Assembly: GCA_000818945.1 (NCBI GenBank)
Contig: KN805410.1
Span: 102,476 to 166,475, forward strand
Direction: 5' to 3'
Length of the DNA stretch: 64,000 bases
DNA from: Schizochytrium sp. CCTCC M209059
Lineage: Eukaryota > Sar > Bigyra > Thraustochytrida > Thraustochytriidae
In this document: positions 38,616-50,300 of the stretch, in pieces
Numbering within the stretch: position 1 is the stretch's first letter
Layout of the letters: each line of letters opens with the position of its first letter
Notes under the pieces: model-generated
Databases searched by the model: none
Seen by the model: the letters and a program-made list of their open reading frames with translations, nothing else
What the model was told of the DNA's origin: nothing
Made by a program: the position numbers and the translations under genes

Positions 38616-41600
38616 TCAGCGCGTTTTCCGCTTCTTGGTGGTGCCTCCTTTCTTTGCGGATCCGGCGCCACGGGCGTGCGCGCCCTTTCCTTCAACCCAA
38701 ATTATCTTTTCCTTTTCGAAAGCGAGCCACTCAACGTCGCCATCGTCATAGCTCACTCGATATTCATTGAGCGAATCATTGTACTCCTTGATGGTGCCAA
38801 TAAAGTATTCCTTCTCGAGAGGCCAAAGCACCTTGAGACGACGCCCAATGGCCGCTTTGCCAAATGGGATTTTGGCTTTTGTCGCGGCCTTTTGCGCCTC
38901 CTCGGCAAACTCAGCTTCCTCTTGGCACGATCGCTTTGACCTGCGCATCGCGATAGACCTTTGTTTAGCCTGTGTGCGCGTCTCGCGAGATTCGGAACCC
39001 ACGCTTCGCGCAGAGGCCGCCGATGATGGCCGCCGCGCACTTCGCGGCGGGGTGGCAACAGTGTTTTTCGACTGTTGTTGATGCAGAGACCTGGACGAGG
39101 GCGTTCGAATTGGCGGCGGAGGCGAAGCCACGCGCTGGCCACGCCGTGAGGTACGCGCAGCAGAGGAGCCAGCGGGTGTCGCTGGCGCGACCTCGCGCTT
39201 TGACGCTGTCTTTCGACCCGCCTCGCTCTCTGGCTTTACGCCCTTGGTTGCAGAAACGCTCCTCGCTCGTGTTGCACTAGCAGCATCAGCAACTCCAGAC
39301 TTGGCCTGAATTGAAGATGCCGAAGAGTCCATCGATTCCTTGCGCGGAATTCGCGGATGAGCTTTGAAGGGATCGGCGTCGCCGCCCATGAGTTTCTCAA
39401 GCTCCGTTTTGCGGCGACGCTTGGATGCGCTTCCCCGGGTCCCTGCCACGGAGGTTCCCGTGGATTCAAAATCCGCATCAGCAGCGCTCACAGACGCTGC
39501 GTCCTGATTCGGGGTCTCCTCCACAGATTCTGAGTGAGAACGTTTGTCTTGACCAAGACGGCCTTCGCGCGAAGACACGACGGACGTCGTCGCCTTGGTG
39601 CCCTTGCTATTTGCCAAACTTGTGCCGTTCTCCAAGCTATCTTGCGTTCCATCGGTGGGGCTTGGCTCTCGCTCTTCTTTGGGCTCGGTGCCTGACGAGG
39701 AAGCCTCGCGACCAACTTCTGGCAAAGCCTTTGGCGACGCCACCTCGTTTCCGTCTGCCTCTGCCTCTGTATCGTCCTCGCCCTTTGCTTTGACTGCCTT
39801 TGCGCCTGCGCGGCCTCGGCGCCCCTTTGCTTTGTGGACCTTTGTCTCCTTTTCCTCCTTTTTGACGGCCTTCTTGATTTTGTCTTCGTCAACCAGAGAT
39901 GATTCCTCGTTTTCTTCGTTGGTGCTTTCATCGGCATGTTCTTCCTCGTCATCCTCTGCAGAAGTAGACGAGGATGCATTGGCACGGGCGACTCGCGCAG
40001 CTGCCACGGCAGCTTCCTTTTCCGCTCGAGCTTGGCGTTTTGCTCGAGCGCGCAAGCGTGCCTTTTCACGTCTGCTTTCGGCGACGACCTCGGGAATGAG
40101 ATAGTTGCAAAGAATGTCTGCGACAGCGTCTTCCTCCTCGTCGAGCAGCCGCCAATGAAAGGAGTCTTCTTCGTCGGGAGAGAGCGCGGTTCCGTTTTCT
40201 CTAAACTTCATTTCCTCCGATACGCCAGTGTTCTCGTAGCGAACGACGGAAAGCTCGAGTCGCGCCTTGTAACTGGTACACTTGGCAGGATACCATTGGC
40301 CTTCCCATTGAACGCGAACGCGCTTGCCCACAATGCGACGCGGCGTCCATTCTCCGACGTCTTCGGTGGTGTTGTCGCTCGCGGCGTCTTGCGCCGCCAC
40401 GGTCGTCTTGGGTTTCTTGGGTTTGAGAGCAGGCGATCGCGTCGCGGCGGCGCGGGGTCGCCTTCTTGAAGTTTGCTCATCCTCGCTGGTTTCAAGCGCC
40501 TTTGCACTTTCGTCTTCGTCGCTCTCGCGTTGTTTCCGTTCGTCTTCTCTTCGAGCCAGAACTTCGTCGACTTGGCATGCGCGAAAGCCCAAGATGGAGG
40601 AAACTCGTTTGACGGGAGGTGGTTCCAATGACGCTGGCGACGGGCTATCGCTGGCTTGCGAGCCGGCAGGTTCGGTCTCGCTGAGGTCAGCCATGCCGAC
40701 GTCAAAGAGGAGGCCGAGACCACAAGGAGACAGGGGTCCCAATGGGTTCTTTTCGCCCTTGACAACTGCCGTTTTGCGCGGGCGCTTGCTGGCCGTTGCA
40801 CGCTCGCGTTCGCGTTCGCGTTCGCGTTCGAGCTCGAGGGCGATACGCACGGCTTCTTCTTCGCGATGAAGTCGCTCTTGGTCTTGCTTCTCTGCAGCGA
40901 TGCGTTGCTGTCGAATTTGCTCCTCGAGATAGAGCCTGTACTTGCGTTGCTGTATTTCCTGTTCCTGTTCTTTGAGCAGCTGCTGCTGGCGTTCGAGTTG
41001 CTGCTGGCGCTCTCGGAGTTGTGCCTGTAGACCTTGGTCAGCGCGCAGCTTTTGCAGGTGCTCCGCGATGGCCGCAACCGGGTCTGAGGCGTTGTTGGCG
41101 ACGGCACGGAGGCCTGGCGCCTGCTCGAACATGACGTCGAGATTCTGTTTGGTAAGCATTTGAGTCTGTTGCTGGCGCTGCTGCATCTCCTGGAGACGTT
41201 GCATTTGTTGAAGTTGTTCTGAGGAGAGTCCGATACCCAAGGAAGAGAGTATGCTTTGACTAACCATTTGCTGTTTGAGCGAAGCTACCATGGAGCGGAG
41301 CTGTGTCGCCATGACGCCAACGAGCTCTTCGGTGACCAGAGCTCGCGTGCGCGAGAACTGGGCGTCGAAGATGCTTCGTCCGTATGCCTCCGCTTCGAGC
41401 GTGGAGTGACCGTTTGATTGCCAGAGCTGCGCGGCCTGCGTGGAGAGCATGAGGGCCCCGATGCGGAGGTTTTTCTGGGCGTTAAAGAAGAGAACCGCCT
41501 GTTCGCGCGAGAGCAGTTTGAAGGCGTACTGGGTGACGGCGTCGCCGGATCGTTGCAGGGCTGTGGCCAGGTCTGCGTCTTGCGCCTCGGCGAAGAGCGA

Positions 41601-41704
41601 CAGGAGTCGGGCGGCCAGCTCTTGGGCCACCTTTTCGCAGTCTTCGTCAGTCATGGAGGCGTCCAGGAGGCCGTCGGACATTTGTGTCTGCTGCATGCGG
41701 AGCA

Positions 41705-41736
<32 letters not shown>

Positions 41737-41742
41737 AAGAGT

Positions 41743-41773
<31 letters not shown>

Positions 41774-41898
41774 GCGTCTGCGCCTGCTGCGTCTGCGCCA
41801 GGGACGAGAGTGGCGGCAGCGGCGGCGGCTGCTGCTCTGGCTCGCCGACCCGCTTCTTCCGTTTCTTGGCCGGCGACCGCTTCCGCTTCGCGCCCCCC

Positions 41899-41947
<49 letters not shown>

Positions 41948-42124
41948 GCTGTTGTTGCTGCTGCCGCTGCTGCTGCTGCTGCTGCTGCTGTCGCGCGCCC
42001 TGCTCGCGCTCCTTGCCGCCTTCCGCGCTCGCGTCGTCGGCGTCGCCCTTGTTGTTGTGCACGAGGGGCCCCAGGCCCGCGGTGGCCGCGCCCGCCGCCG
42101 CGACCCCGCCGGGGGCCCCAGCCC
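38616..42124 (-). CDS. PolyQ-rich protein with two Tudor-like domains; 5' end lost in a sequence gap
   Basis: At least 1169 codons are visible, and the frame runs into unsequenced bases at 42124, so the start is unknown. The N-terminal visible part has long Gln runs (41704-41775 and 41898-41995). A helical region follows (TDEDCEKVAQELAARLLSLF onward), then a Gln/Glu/Arg coiled coil ending in a run of Glu-Arg (near 40800-40840). A Tudor-like module (VGKRVRVQWEGQWYPAKC) lies at about 40186-40335. The middle is a long acidic/basic low-complexity linker. A second Tudor (IGRRLKVLWPLEKEYFIGTI, then YDDGDVEWL) sits at about 38702-38850, next to a basic KKRKTR end. Paired Tudor modules with basic tails suggest a chromatin-associated reader. 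No enzymatic domain was found. Confidence 0.75.
41898..41995 (-). repeat. CAG/CAA repeat coding polyglutamine
   Basis: The plus strand reads mostly CTG units with a few TTG and CCG interruptions, giving about 30 nearly pure Gln codons on the minus strand. Two shorter tracts lie at 41704-41735 and 41750-41774 in the same gene. Confidence 0.92.
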
Positions 42125-42305
42125 NNNNNNNNNNNNNNNNNNNNNNNNNNNNNNNNNNNNNNNNNNNNNNNNNNNNNNNNNNNNNNNNNNNNNNNNNNNN
42201 NNNNNNNNNNNNNNNNNNNNNNNNNNNNNNNNNNNNNNNNNNNNNNNNNNNNNNNNNNNNNNNNNNNNNNNNNNNNNNNNNNNNNNNNNNNNNNNNNNNN
42301 NNNNN
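42125..42305. other. Assembly gap (181 N)
   Basis: A run of 181 undetermined bases interrupts the 5' part of the polyQ/Tudor gene, between very GC-rich flanks. Its true length is unknown. Confidence 0.99.
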
Positions 42306-43633
42306 CTCCCCCGCCGAAGAGAGGGAGGCGGCGCCACGCGAGCCCGCCCGCGCACCCGGCCTGTGTTTTCTTGGCCTCGCGCCGCGCAAGGCCGGCCGGC
42401 CGGCGGCGTGCAGCGCGGGCGAGCGCGAGGCCGGCCGGCCGGCCGGACGCCACGCGGAGCGGAGCGGAGCGGAGCAGGGGCGAGAGAGGTACGCGCGGCG
42501 GGTCCGACGGCGAGTGGCGCGCGGGAGTCGATCGCCGCGCTGGGGAAATCAAAATCAGCGCGTCCGCGGGAGAAGGGGTGCGGCGGCCCGCGCTCCAGCA
42601 CGAAGACTGCAGCTCGCGAGCTCGCGAGCTCGCAGGACGGCTGACGGGCGCGAGGACAGCGCGCTGCAGCGCTCACGGCGCCGTCGTCCGCGCCTCGCCC
42701 CCGTCCCGAGCAGCGGCAGCTGCCGCGCGCAGTCTTGACCTCTCGCCCGAGGTCAGTCAGGTCTTGCGGCGCCGGTTCGTCAAGGTCAAATGGGCAATGA
42801 ATGAAAGACCTTCACTCGAGTTCCGACTTTCCACGACCGATAGAAGACAGACAGACAGACAGAGCTGCCAGCTCCTCGAGCACCCGCGTTTGCTCTGCTG
42901 CGCTCTGCTCTGCTGCGCTCTGCTCTGCTGCACGGCGGAGAGCTGCTCTGTCGCGGCGGCTGGCCTCGCGTCGCGCGCCTTGACTGCAGTAGTTGGCCCG
43001 GCACGTGACGTCTCGCTTGCTTTCTTTCTTTCTTTCTTTCTTTTCTTTCTTTTCTTTCGACTTGCGCTCTGACACGCAAGTGCAGAATGCGCCCCGCGCA
43101 AGTGCGGCTGCGGGCCGCCCAGCTGAGCCTCCCCGCCCCAGTACGGTACGGGTACGATACCGCCACCACAGCTGGCGCCGTCGAAGAGTGCGCGAGCGGG
43201 GGAAGGCGACGACGACGGACGCACGTGCAACGCGAGATGCGAGGACCCAGGCGCGGGATGAGCTGCCGGAAGAGGGCAGGGAGCGAGGGAGCTGGGGGCG
43301 AAAGGTGAAGATGTAAACGACGCGAACGGACGGCGAGCGCGGAGAGACGACCGGGCTGAATGAATGGCTGGCTGGCTGGCTGGCCGGCTGGTTCGGGGAC
43401 CCTTTCGGGGACTTTTTGGCGTGCTTTGGGGACATACATTCATGCGTTTTCACAACGGCATGCGTGTCTGACGACACGAGTGCCTACTTAGAAGTAATAC
43501 AGTTAAAGTGAACTTTGTTGGTGTTTATATTTCGAAAAAGGGTCAGAGAGTATAATCAGAGAGTAATCAGCATTCCTTTTTTCCCTCTCAATTGAAACTT
43601 TCACTCATCGGGGAATAAGTAATTGACGTTCCA
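42306..43633. repeat. GC-rich simple-sequence region upstream of the polyQ/Tudor gene
   Basis: This 1.3 kb stretch contains GGCCGGCCGGCC palindromic runs (about 42390-42410 and 42431-42448) and GCGGA repeats (42456-42475). Further on are a GAGCTCGCGAGCTCGCGAGC palindromic array (42608-42632), an AGACAGAC microsatellite (42845-42862) and TCTGCTCTGCTG repeats (42890-42935). It ends with a (CTTT)n tract (43018-43058) and a (GGCT)n tract (43362-43390). The polyQ gene's first exon may begin here; a frame from an ATG at 42389 is open into the gap, but this cannot be verified. Confidence 0.6.
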
Positions 43634-45678
43634 TCATTCTTTGTGGAGCAAAGGCTTGGATAAATCGCCCCCATTGCTGATTTTAGACACGTTCATGGCG
43701 GGCACCTTTTGCTGCAGCCTCGCGCTCACACGCCTCCGGGAATATGCACGAGGAAACCAAGACGCCCAAAGCGACTGTGGACCCGACCCAAGGCGCGCGA
43801 GAATGGCACGCTGCTGGACCCCTGCGCCAATTCCCAATTGCTCGAGCATTTCTTCATTAATGTTTGAGCAGGCGCACTTCGAAACCAGACCGGCATTATA
43901 GATTATCACGATTGCCGAACGCGAGACCCGGTCCTTTTGCAGCAAGACTTTCGACACGCGTGAACCAGAAAGAAATTTTAGAAAATCCACTGCGGCCCTA
44001 AATTGGGACTGGCGCGCCACGTCCAGAGCAGTACAGCCTCGCTGGTCCGGAGCCTGCACATCTGCGCCCGCAGACCAACAAGTCTGCACACACTGCAAAC
44101 GTTGAACCAATGTGTTTCTGGTGACGATGTGCTCCTTCGTTCGCAAGCAAGCCGAAGCGCCGCATCAAGCTCAAACCTCTCCTCCTCCTCCTTCTTCTTC
44201 TTCTTCTCTGCGGAACCATGCGAAAGCAAGGCATTCACAATCTCATATTCACCGTGGCGACAAGCATGCATGAGGGCAGTGAAACCTGTCTGCGACATTA
44301 TCTCGGGATTTGCACCTCGCTCGAGCAGAAGGTTTACAGTCGCGCTGAATTTCAACAGGCACGCGAACATGAGCGCTGTTGAGCCATCCCGAGCTCGAAG
44401 GTTTATTTCTGCCCCATGCTTGAGCAAAGCGTCAATGAGATCGCAGTTTTCGCATGCACTGGCAAGCATCAAGGCGGTCACTCCTTCGTGGTCCTGTACG
44501 TTCGGGTCAGCGCCACGTCTTAGCAAAACCTTTGCAATGCTGGTGTTTCCGCAGGAGCATGCCAGCATGAGCGCCGTGGCCCCGCTATTTGCACGGACTT
44601 GGAGGTCAGCACCTGCCGCAATGAGCGCCTCGACAAGATTGATTGACCTTGCTCGGCAGCTCGACAGCATGAGCGGGGTTTTGCCAGTATCGTCTACTGC
44701 GCACGGACGCGCGCCGTGCGCTAGCAACAAATGCGCGATTTCATTTTGCTTTGCCTGGCAGGCTTGCAAGAGTGCCAAGTCCAGTTGCTGCGCAGAGAGA
44801 CCGAGCTCGAGGATACGCATGGCAATGTCTGTGTGCCCAGAACGAATCACATGTTCCATCGACAACGACGTGCGTGCGAGAATTCCGCTGTGTTTTATGA
44901 TGAATCGAGCCACGTTCAGAAGATTGACTTCAAGCGCGAGCTGAAAAACATCGGATCCATCAGCCCGCTTGGCCGTGTAATCTGCACCGTATTTGAGCAT
45001 CAAGTCACAGAGTTGTGGTTTTCGATAGCGAATAGCCAGCAAGAGTGCAGTGCTTCCGTCCCGAGACCGCTTTTCCATATCCGCGCCTCGTGCAATGAGC
45101 GCAGCTGCGGCTGCTGGCTGATTATACTGGATTGCAAGCAATAGTGCCGTGTCGCCATTCTTGGCTCGCGATTCAATGCGAATATCGTGCTTGATCATTG
45201 CCAGAGCAGCATCTTCGTGCCCGTTGCGAAGAGCAAACATCAACGGAGTGTATCCCGCCCCGTTTTCGAGGTCAGCAATGCCGCCAAGCGCCATCATACA
45301 GTCGATTGCCTGCGGAAGACCTCGCCACGAACATGCCAGGTGTAATGGGGTGTCCCCACGTTTGTTGCGCACATTGATCTGCGCCCCAGCCCCAATAAGT
45401 TCATTTGCAGTCGCAATGTTGCCACTCCTACACGCGAGGTGCAGCGCGGTATCGCCAGCTGCATTTCTGGCGCCGACCCTCGCGCCGGAAGAGAGAGCAT
45501 TCCCGACCTGTCGCGCCGTGCCCGCCCTCAAGAGCTCATCCTCGACGCTCTGCGTCATCTCCCACATCTTTCGTGCTGCTCGCAATCTCCGTGCCGCGAG
45601 GTCTCCCGCCCAGGCCAGCCGAGCTTGACTACTCTCGCGATCTTCTCCCCAATTTCGCTTTGCTCTCTCGCCGAACAC
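43634..45678 (-). CDS. Ankyrin-repeat protein with a frame discontinuity near 44143
   Basis: From the ATG at 45678 about 500 residues form some thirteen ankyrin repeats (for example GDTALHLACRSGNIATANEL and GVTALMLASACENCDLIDAL). A Lys/Glu run coded by GAA repeats follows, then ALRLACER. The first frame then diverges and stops at 43978. Another frame, open to 43634, continues with ankyrin sequence (AGADVQAPDQRGCTALDVAR). The switch falls at a GCTTGCTTGC tandem repeat near 44143. The change could be a 4-base copy-number error, a real mutation or a short unrecognised intron. Ankyrin arrays mediate protein contacts; no other domain was found. An alternative start is the methionine 37 codons in. 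The C-terminal 120 residues are unassigned. Confidence 0.8.
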
Positions 45679-45917
45679 CTGGCCTCGGCCAACCCATCTT
45701 CGTCCGTCAAGCGCGAGGCTCCTTCACTTTCTGTGATGAGGAATGCGGCCTCAGTGTTCTCCGATCTTCGGGGACCCCTTCTCAACCCTCGCGTGGTGTC
45801 CCTCGCGGCCCGGACGGAGAACTTGTGCTCTCTCCTGCTCGAAGAACGAGCACGCCACAAACAACGCGATTTGGGCCGCTTCAAGAACTGCTATACTTCG
45901 AGGCCCCGGCGTCGCCG

Positions 45918-45949
<32 letters not shown>

Positions 45950-46243
45950 TGTAGACGAAGACCAAGACGAAGACCAAGACGAAGACGAAGATGAAGGAGA
46001 AGAGAACGCGAGAGGGCAATGGCGACGATGATGTTGACGTTGGAGGCCCTTCGAGCTAGACGAGGAGATGCAGGAGGGCGATAAGGTCGGGATGATGGGG
46101 AACACGGAGAGGAGCGACTCGGTCCGCCCGACCGCGGCGGAGACCAAGGCGACCCAGACGTTGCAGCTACACACGCTCGAGGCGCTCCTTCTTGCGCAGT
46201 AGTGGTATAGTAGAAAAACAATTCTCGATGGCAAGGAGTCGCC
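45679..46243. other. Divergent intergenic region with GAA repeat
   Basis: The spacer between the ankyrin gene and the VOC gene contains a (GAA)n tract at 45917-45947, followed by GACGAAGACCAAGACGAAGA repeats to about 45995. No gene was recognised. Confidence 0.45.
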
Positions 46244-47191
46244 ATGAGCGGCCTGTCCGACGACGACGACGACGAACAGAACCCAAAGCCTGACTTGTCC
46301 GGCGAGGAGCAGCTGCAAGCTGCAGAGAGGAACAGGCAAGCAGACGGGAAAAGGCAGACGTCGGTTCGCGCGGCGATGGCAAATCTAGTGGCACTCGTGA
46401 GCGGAGACGCTCCCGCGGCGTGGCAGCGTGCGGGCTTCGCGCTCAGCCGAGCGCCCGTGCCGAGCTTCCTCGCCAAGTATGGGTGCTCGGCCTGGCTCAA
46501 CTTGCCGACGCAGAATAGACGGCTTGCGGTCGGTCTTGGCGCGGACAGCACGGAACACATTAAATCGGGTATCTCCGCGTGGGTATGGGCAGGGCTCAAG
46601 GACAAGAGCCCTCAGGCTGTAGGCGACTTTGCTTCCCTCGCCATCTCGGATGCCGAAGCCGAGGCAGCCTTCGAGAGCGATGTCAATGCTGGCTCGCGCG
46701 ATGATGAACACCCGAACGGCATTGTCAACATCGATCAAGTCGTCTTGAGAACGCTCGACATGGACAGCTCGCTCGCGTCCTTCGAGGCGGCCGGCCTCAA
46801 GCTCTTGCGCAAGCGCGACGACTTGTATCCCGGCACGACGCAGGCGTTCATCAGGCCTTGCGACGATGTTATTCTCGAGATTGTATCGGTAACTCCTGAA
46901 TTGCGCAAGAAGCAGGCCAAAATGACCAATCAAATGGTCGCCTTTAACGAAATCGAAAATAGCATTTGGGGTCTTACCTACGTTGTCAAAGACATTGAGG
47001 CCGCCGCAGAGATGTTCAGCCCTAACATTAGCAAGGTTAACAACGCAAAACAGCCTGGACGCAAAATCGCGACCTTGCGCACCGAGCAGCTCGGCCTGCG
47101 CGCGGCCATTGCGATCATGTCTGCTCACGTCAAGCTGCCTCCTGGACAGGATGCTGCTGTGCCCTCGTCGCCGCCTTCGGCCAAGCTCTAA
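46244..47191 (+). CDS. Glyoxalase-like VOC-fold protein of bacterial type
   Basis: The 315-residue product has an acidic/hydrophilic leader (1-150) that reads like a poorly conserved extension. Residues about 160-290 form a two-module VOC-type domain: GIVNIDQVVLRTLDMDSSLA, then FIRPCDDVILEIVSV, WGLTYVVKDIEAAAEMF and QPGRKIATLRTEQLGL. This layout is common in bacterial glyoxalase-like proteins of unknown substrate. The usual metal histidine at the start of the first strand (HHVV) is replaced by Asp/Gln (IDQVV), so metal-dependent activity is doubtful. A bacterial origin by transfer is possible but cannot be judged without a tree. Confidence 0.68.
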   Translation: MSGLSDDDDDEQNPKPDLSGEEQLQAAERNRQADGKRQTSVRAAMANLVALVSGDAPAAWQRAGFALSRAPVPSFLAKYGCSAWLNLPTQNRRLAVGLGADSTEHIKSGISAWVWAGLKDKSPQAVGDFASLAISDAEAEAAFESDVNAGSRDDEHPNGIVNIDQVVLRTLDMDSSLASFEAAGLKLLRKRDDLYPGTTQAFIRPCDDVILEIVSVTPELRKKQAKMTNQMVAFNEIENSIWGLTYVVKDIEAAAEMFSPNISKVNNAKQPGRKIATLRTEQLGLRAAIAIMSAHVKLPPGQDAAVPSSPPSAKL

Positions 47192-47354
47192 GAACTTAAT
47201 AATCCTTCCACATGCAACAATTTTGGGCCCCTCGTCAAGGAAGATTGCTTTACGCGAATGCGTTTACACTTGCAAAAACTGAAACAAAGTCGTCGTGGCA
47301 TCTTTCATAAAGTTCATGAAACACGACCTACTCCTGTTCCTTGTCTGCATGAAA

Positions 47355-50300
47355 TCAGATGCAAAAGAGCAAGTCTTCGATATCGCCCGTCGATGTACTT
47401 CCACCGCTACTGCTCTGGCTTTCAGACGTCAGCGAAGACCCCGATTGGCCTTCCCAACGAAGCGTCGAAGGCTTGCGGCTCCCCTGCTTTGAGACACTTT
47501 TGCGCCGCACCTTTATCTTGTGAGCTGTCACGAGCTCCACCGCGGCAAATTCCAGGTGCTCGCGCTCTTCACGCGCAAGCTTGAGAAATGGAAATCGGTC
47601 CGATAGACGATCCGCAAAGTGAATACGCAAAAGCTCCTTGAATGCCGGCGAGAAAATCTCACGGAAACGCACATCTTCCACAATATGGTTAACAAACTTG
47701 CGCACATGAGGAAAACCGCGATCCAGCAAAGAAACCTGATGCACACATTGCACGCCCATTTCGACGAAAAACAGGTGCGAAAACACTAGAATATCCGCGA
47801 GACCCATTTCTTCTCCACAAAGATACTCACCCAGGCTACTGGCCTCAAGCTCGGCCAAGAGATCATCCAAAACCTTCAAAATTGACTCCATCTGAGCGAG
47901 ATGAAGCATGTTTTGACCTTCGCGATGCGCCAGGCTATCAAACTCTTGCAGACGAAGCTTGGCCACTGCGTCCCTCTCATTCTGCCTCACCAAGGCTGTC
48001 ACCTGAAGAGGACTGTGCTCCACGTCTTGCGCATCGCCATGAAATTTGGCCATAAACAAAATCAGATACGGTTCCGCAAACTCTGGCATGGAACTCTTAA
48101 AGGACTCTCGACGCGAAAATTGCTCTACCCAGGCGTTCACACGAGGGAATCCCTCGGCCGTCAGCTCAAACCCATGAAACCAGGCACAACACACTTTCAC
48201 AATGCGCCAAATCGAAGTGACCAGGGCCACGTCAGCCACTGCGCACGTTGGACCCAACAGAAAGGGCCCGCCCAAATCCGCAAGTTGAGTCTCCATCGCG
48301 CCCAAGAGCTCACACATTTCGCGTCGTTTAGCCGCTCGCGTAGCGTCGTTCGTCTTCGCCTTGAGATATGCTTCGCAAATGGCATCGCACGCGTTAAAAA
48401 GTGCCATCTCCGCGCAGCCGTCTACGCGAGAGACCCCCTCGAGCCGCAAGGGCTTGTCTAGTGTCGCGTACCTTTGCGGGAAAAGCCGCTGCATTGTATT
48501 GAGCACAACTTGGGACTCGTTCGTCCATACACCATTCCAATAAATACTTGGGCACTTTCCGGTGCCTGAAGCTTCCGTGAACCACGCCGGTTTGTCGAGC
48601 AAGTCGATCTTGACAGTATGATGCGGAATGCCCGCTTCCATCGCGACCATCTCCACGACGCGTGAAAAGGGACACACTTTGGCCAAGAACTCATCGCGAT
48701 GCACACATCCAATTGCCAAGTACACCTTGTTCATCTCAAATGAGGGACCTGCCATGCCTCCCTTCACGCTGACGGATCCGTCTGCCGCCACGCAAATCGT
48801 GTCCTTGCCATAACTCGACATGAGCGTTGTCACCATGTCCTCTTCTGCGGCCTTGCGAGCCGCTGTGCTGCGGCACCGCAGCGGCTGCCACGCAGGAAAC
48901 CTGCTTTCGTAGCGAGCTGCGGCATTCAAGACATAAAATGGCGTCGCGCCTTCAGTCTCGGAAGTTTCACGCATCAACGCTGTCCGCGCCATCGCAATCA
49001 CATACCGCTGCAGTCGCGAGAGACCATGTCGCTCCGCGCAAAACCCAGCCATGGGCCGCAAGACACGCTCGAGGCAATAATGTAAGTGCGGAGCAAGAAT
49101 GAGGTCATCCAGACCCACTTCCCTTGCACCAGACAGAAAAGGGTACCATGTCAGCGTGAGAGTCTGCGCTTTTGTATCCTCGCGAGTATTGTCCGTCGCT
49201 TCATTTTCTGCAAGAATCGTTTCGAGAGGTTGCAATACATTGAGCAAGGTCGCTAGACATTTAGCATCAACCTCGTCGCGCTGTGGCTCGGCGCCAGAGC
49301 CATCTGGTCGCATCATATAAGCATCCGTTGCCGCCTTAAGCTCCTCGCAAATGCGAAAGGCATCCGCATAGCTGGTGCGCCGAGGTAGTCGGTCAAAGTC
49401 TGCGCGGTACTGCTCGTGCAAGACATCAAGAATGGCTTTGTCACCCACGGTGACCCTTTCGTCGGGGCCAGGACCTAAAAGCATAGGCACTTGATCTGGA
49501 CCTACCCAAGTTGGCGGGTCGGCAGCATCAACCAGCACCGTGTTATGCGGAATGCCCAAAGCGCGCAAAACCATTTCCACCTTTTGCGAAGCGGGGCAGT
49601 TGCGCACGAGACGATCTCCGCGGTGACCCATGCCAATGCAAAGAAAAGCTCTGGACCCGTTCGCAGGTGGGCGCTCCTTTACTTTACGCTGCTGGCGCAA
49701 ACGTTTCAGTCGGCTCTGATCTGACCCGAGCACCTCGTCCATGTTACCGGCCCCGGCCGCCTTGATGTTGAGTACAACCTTGCCTCGAGCTTCTTCGGGG
49801 TTCATGGCCAACATTTCTCGCATTTTCTCAGGACTCGAGAACATCACAAGGTGAACATGGCGTTCAAGCACGTCGTAAAAGGACCAGGTCGCGACCGGGA
49901 GATCGTGCATGCGATTTGCGCGCTTGGCCTGCGCCGGAAATTTGCGGTGCAAGTAGCGCATGATGTCTCTCGAGCTGTGCGTCCACTTCCCTTCATTGTA
50001 GATTGTGGGGGTGCGTCCGGTCGGCACAGCCTCCGTAAACCACGCAGGCTTGGCGTCCCAGTCAATGTCAATGACTTGATGAGGTATACCGGCAACAACG
50101 AGGAACATGTATACCATTCGCGAGTACGGGCACATGCGCGCAAGATAGTTCTTGATGCGGATGCAACCATAGCAAAGGTACACTGTGCCTACCAATGGAT
50201 CATCTGGCAGCCTTGTCGCGACTGCAGCGTACGTCACATCGTTTCTTAAACTCGTGTCTCGCCCTTGCAACCGGTCAAATCTTGCGCTGCGGCCTTGGCT

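Noticed and set aside
41440..43072. Long plus-strand frames across the polyQ repeat and the N gap (polyCys, polyLeu, polyAla)
   Set aside because: They are other-frame readings of the CTG repeat; the minus strand gives a consistent protein with Tudor-like domains.
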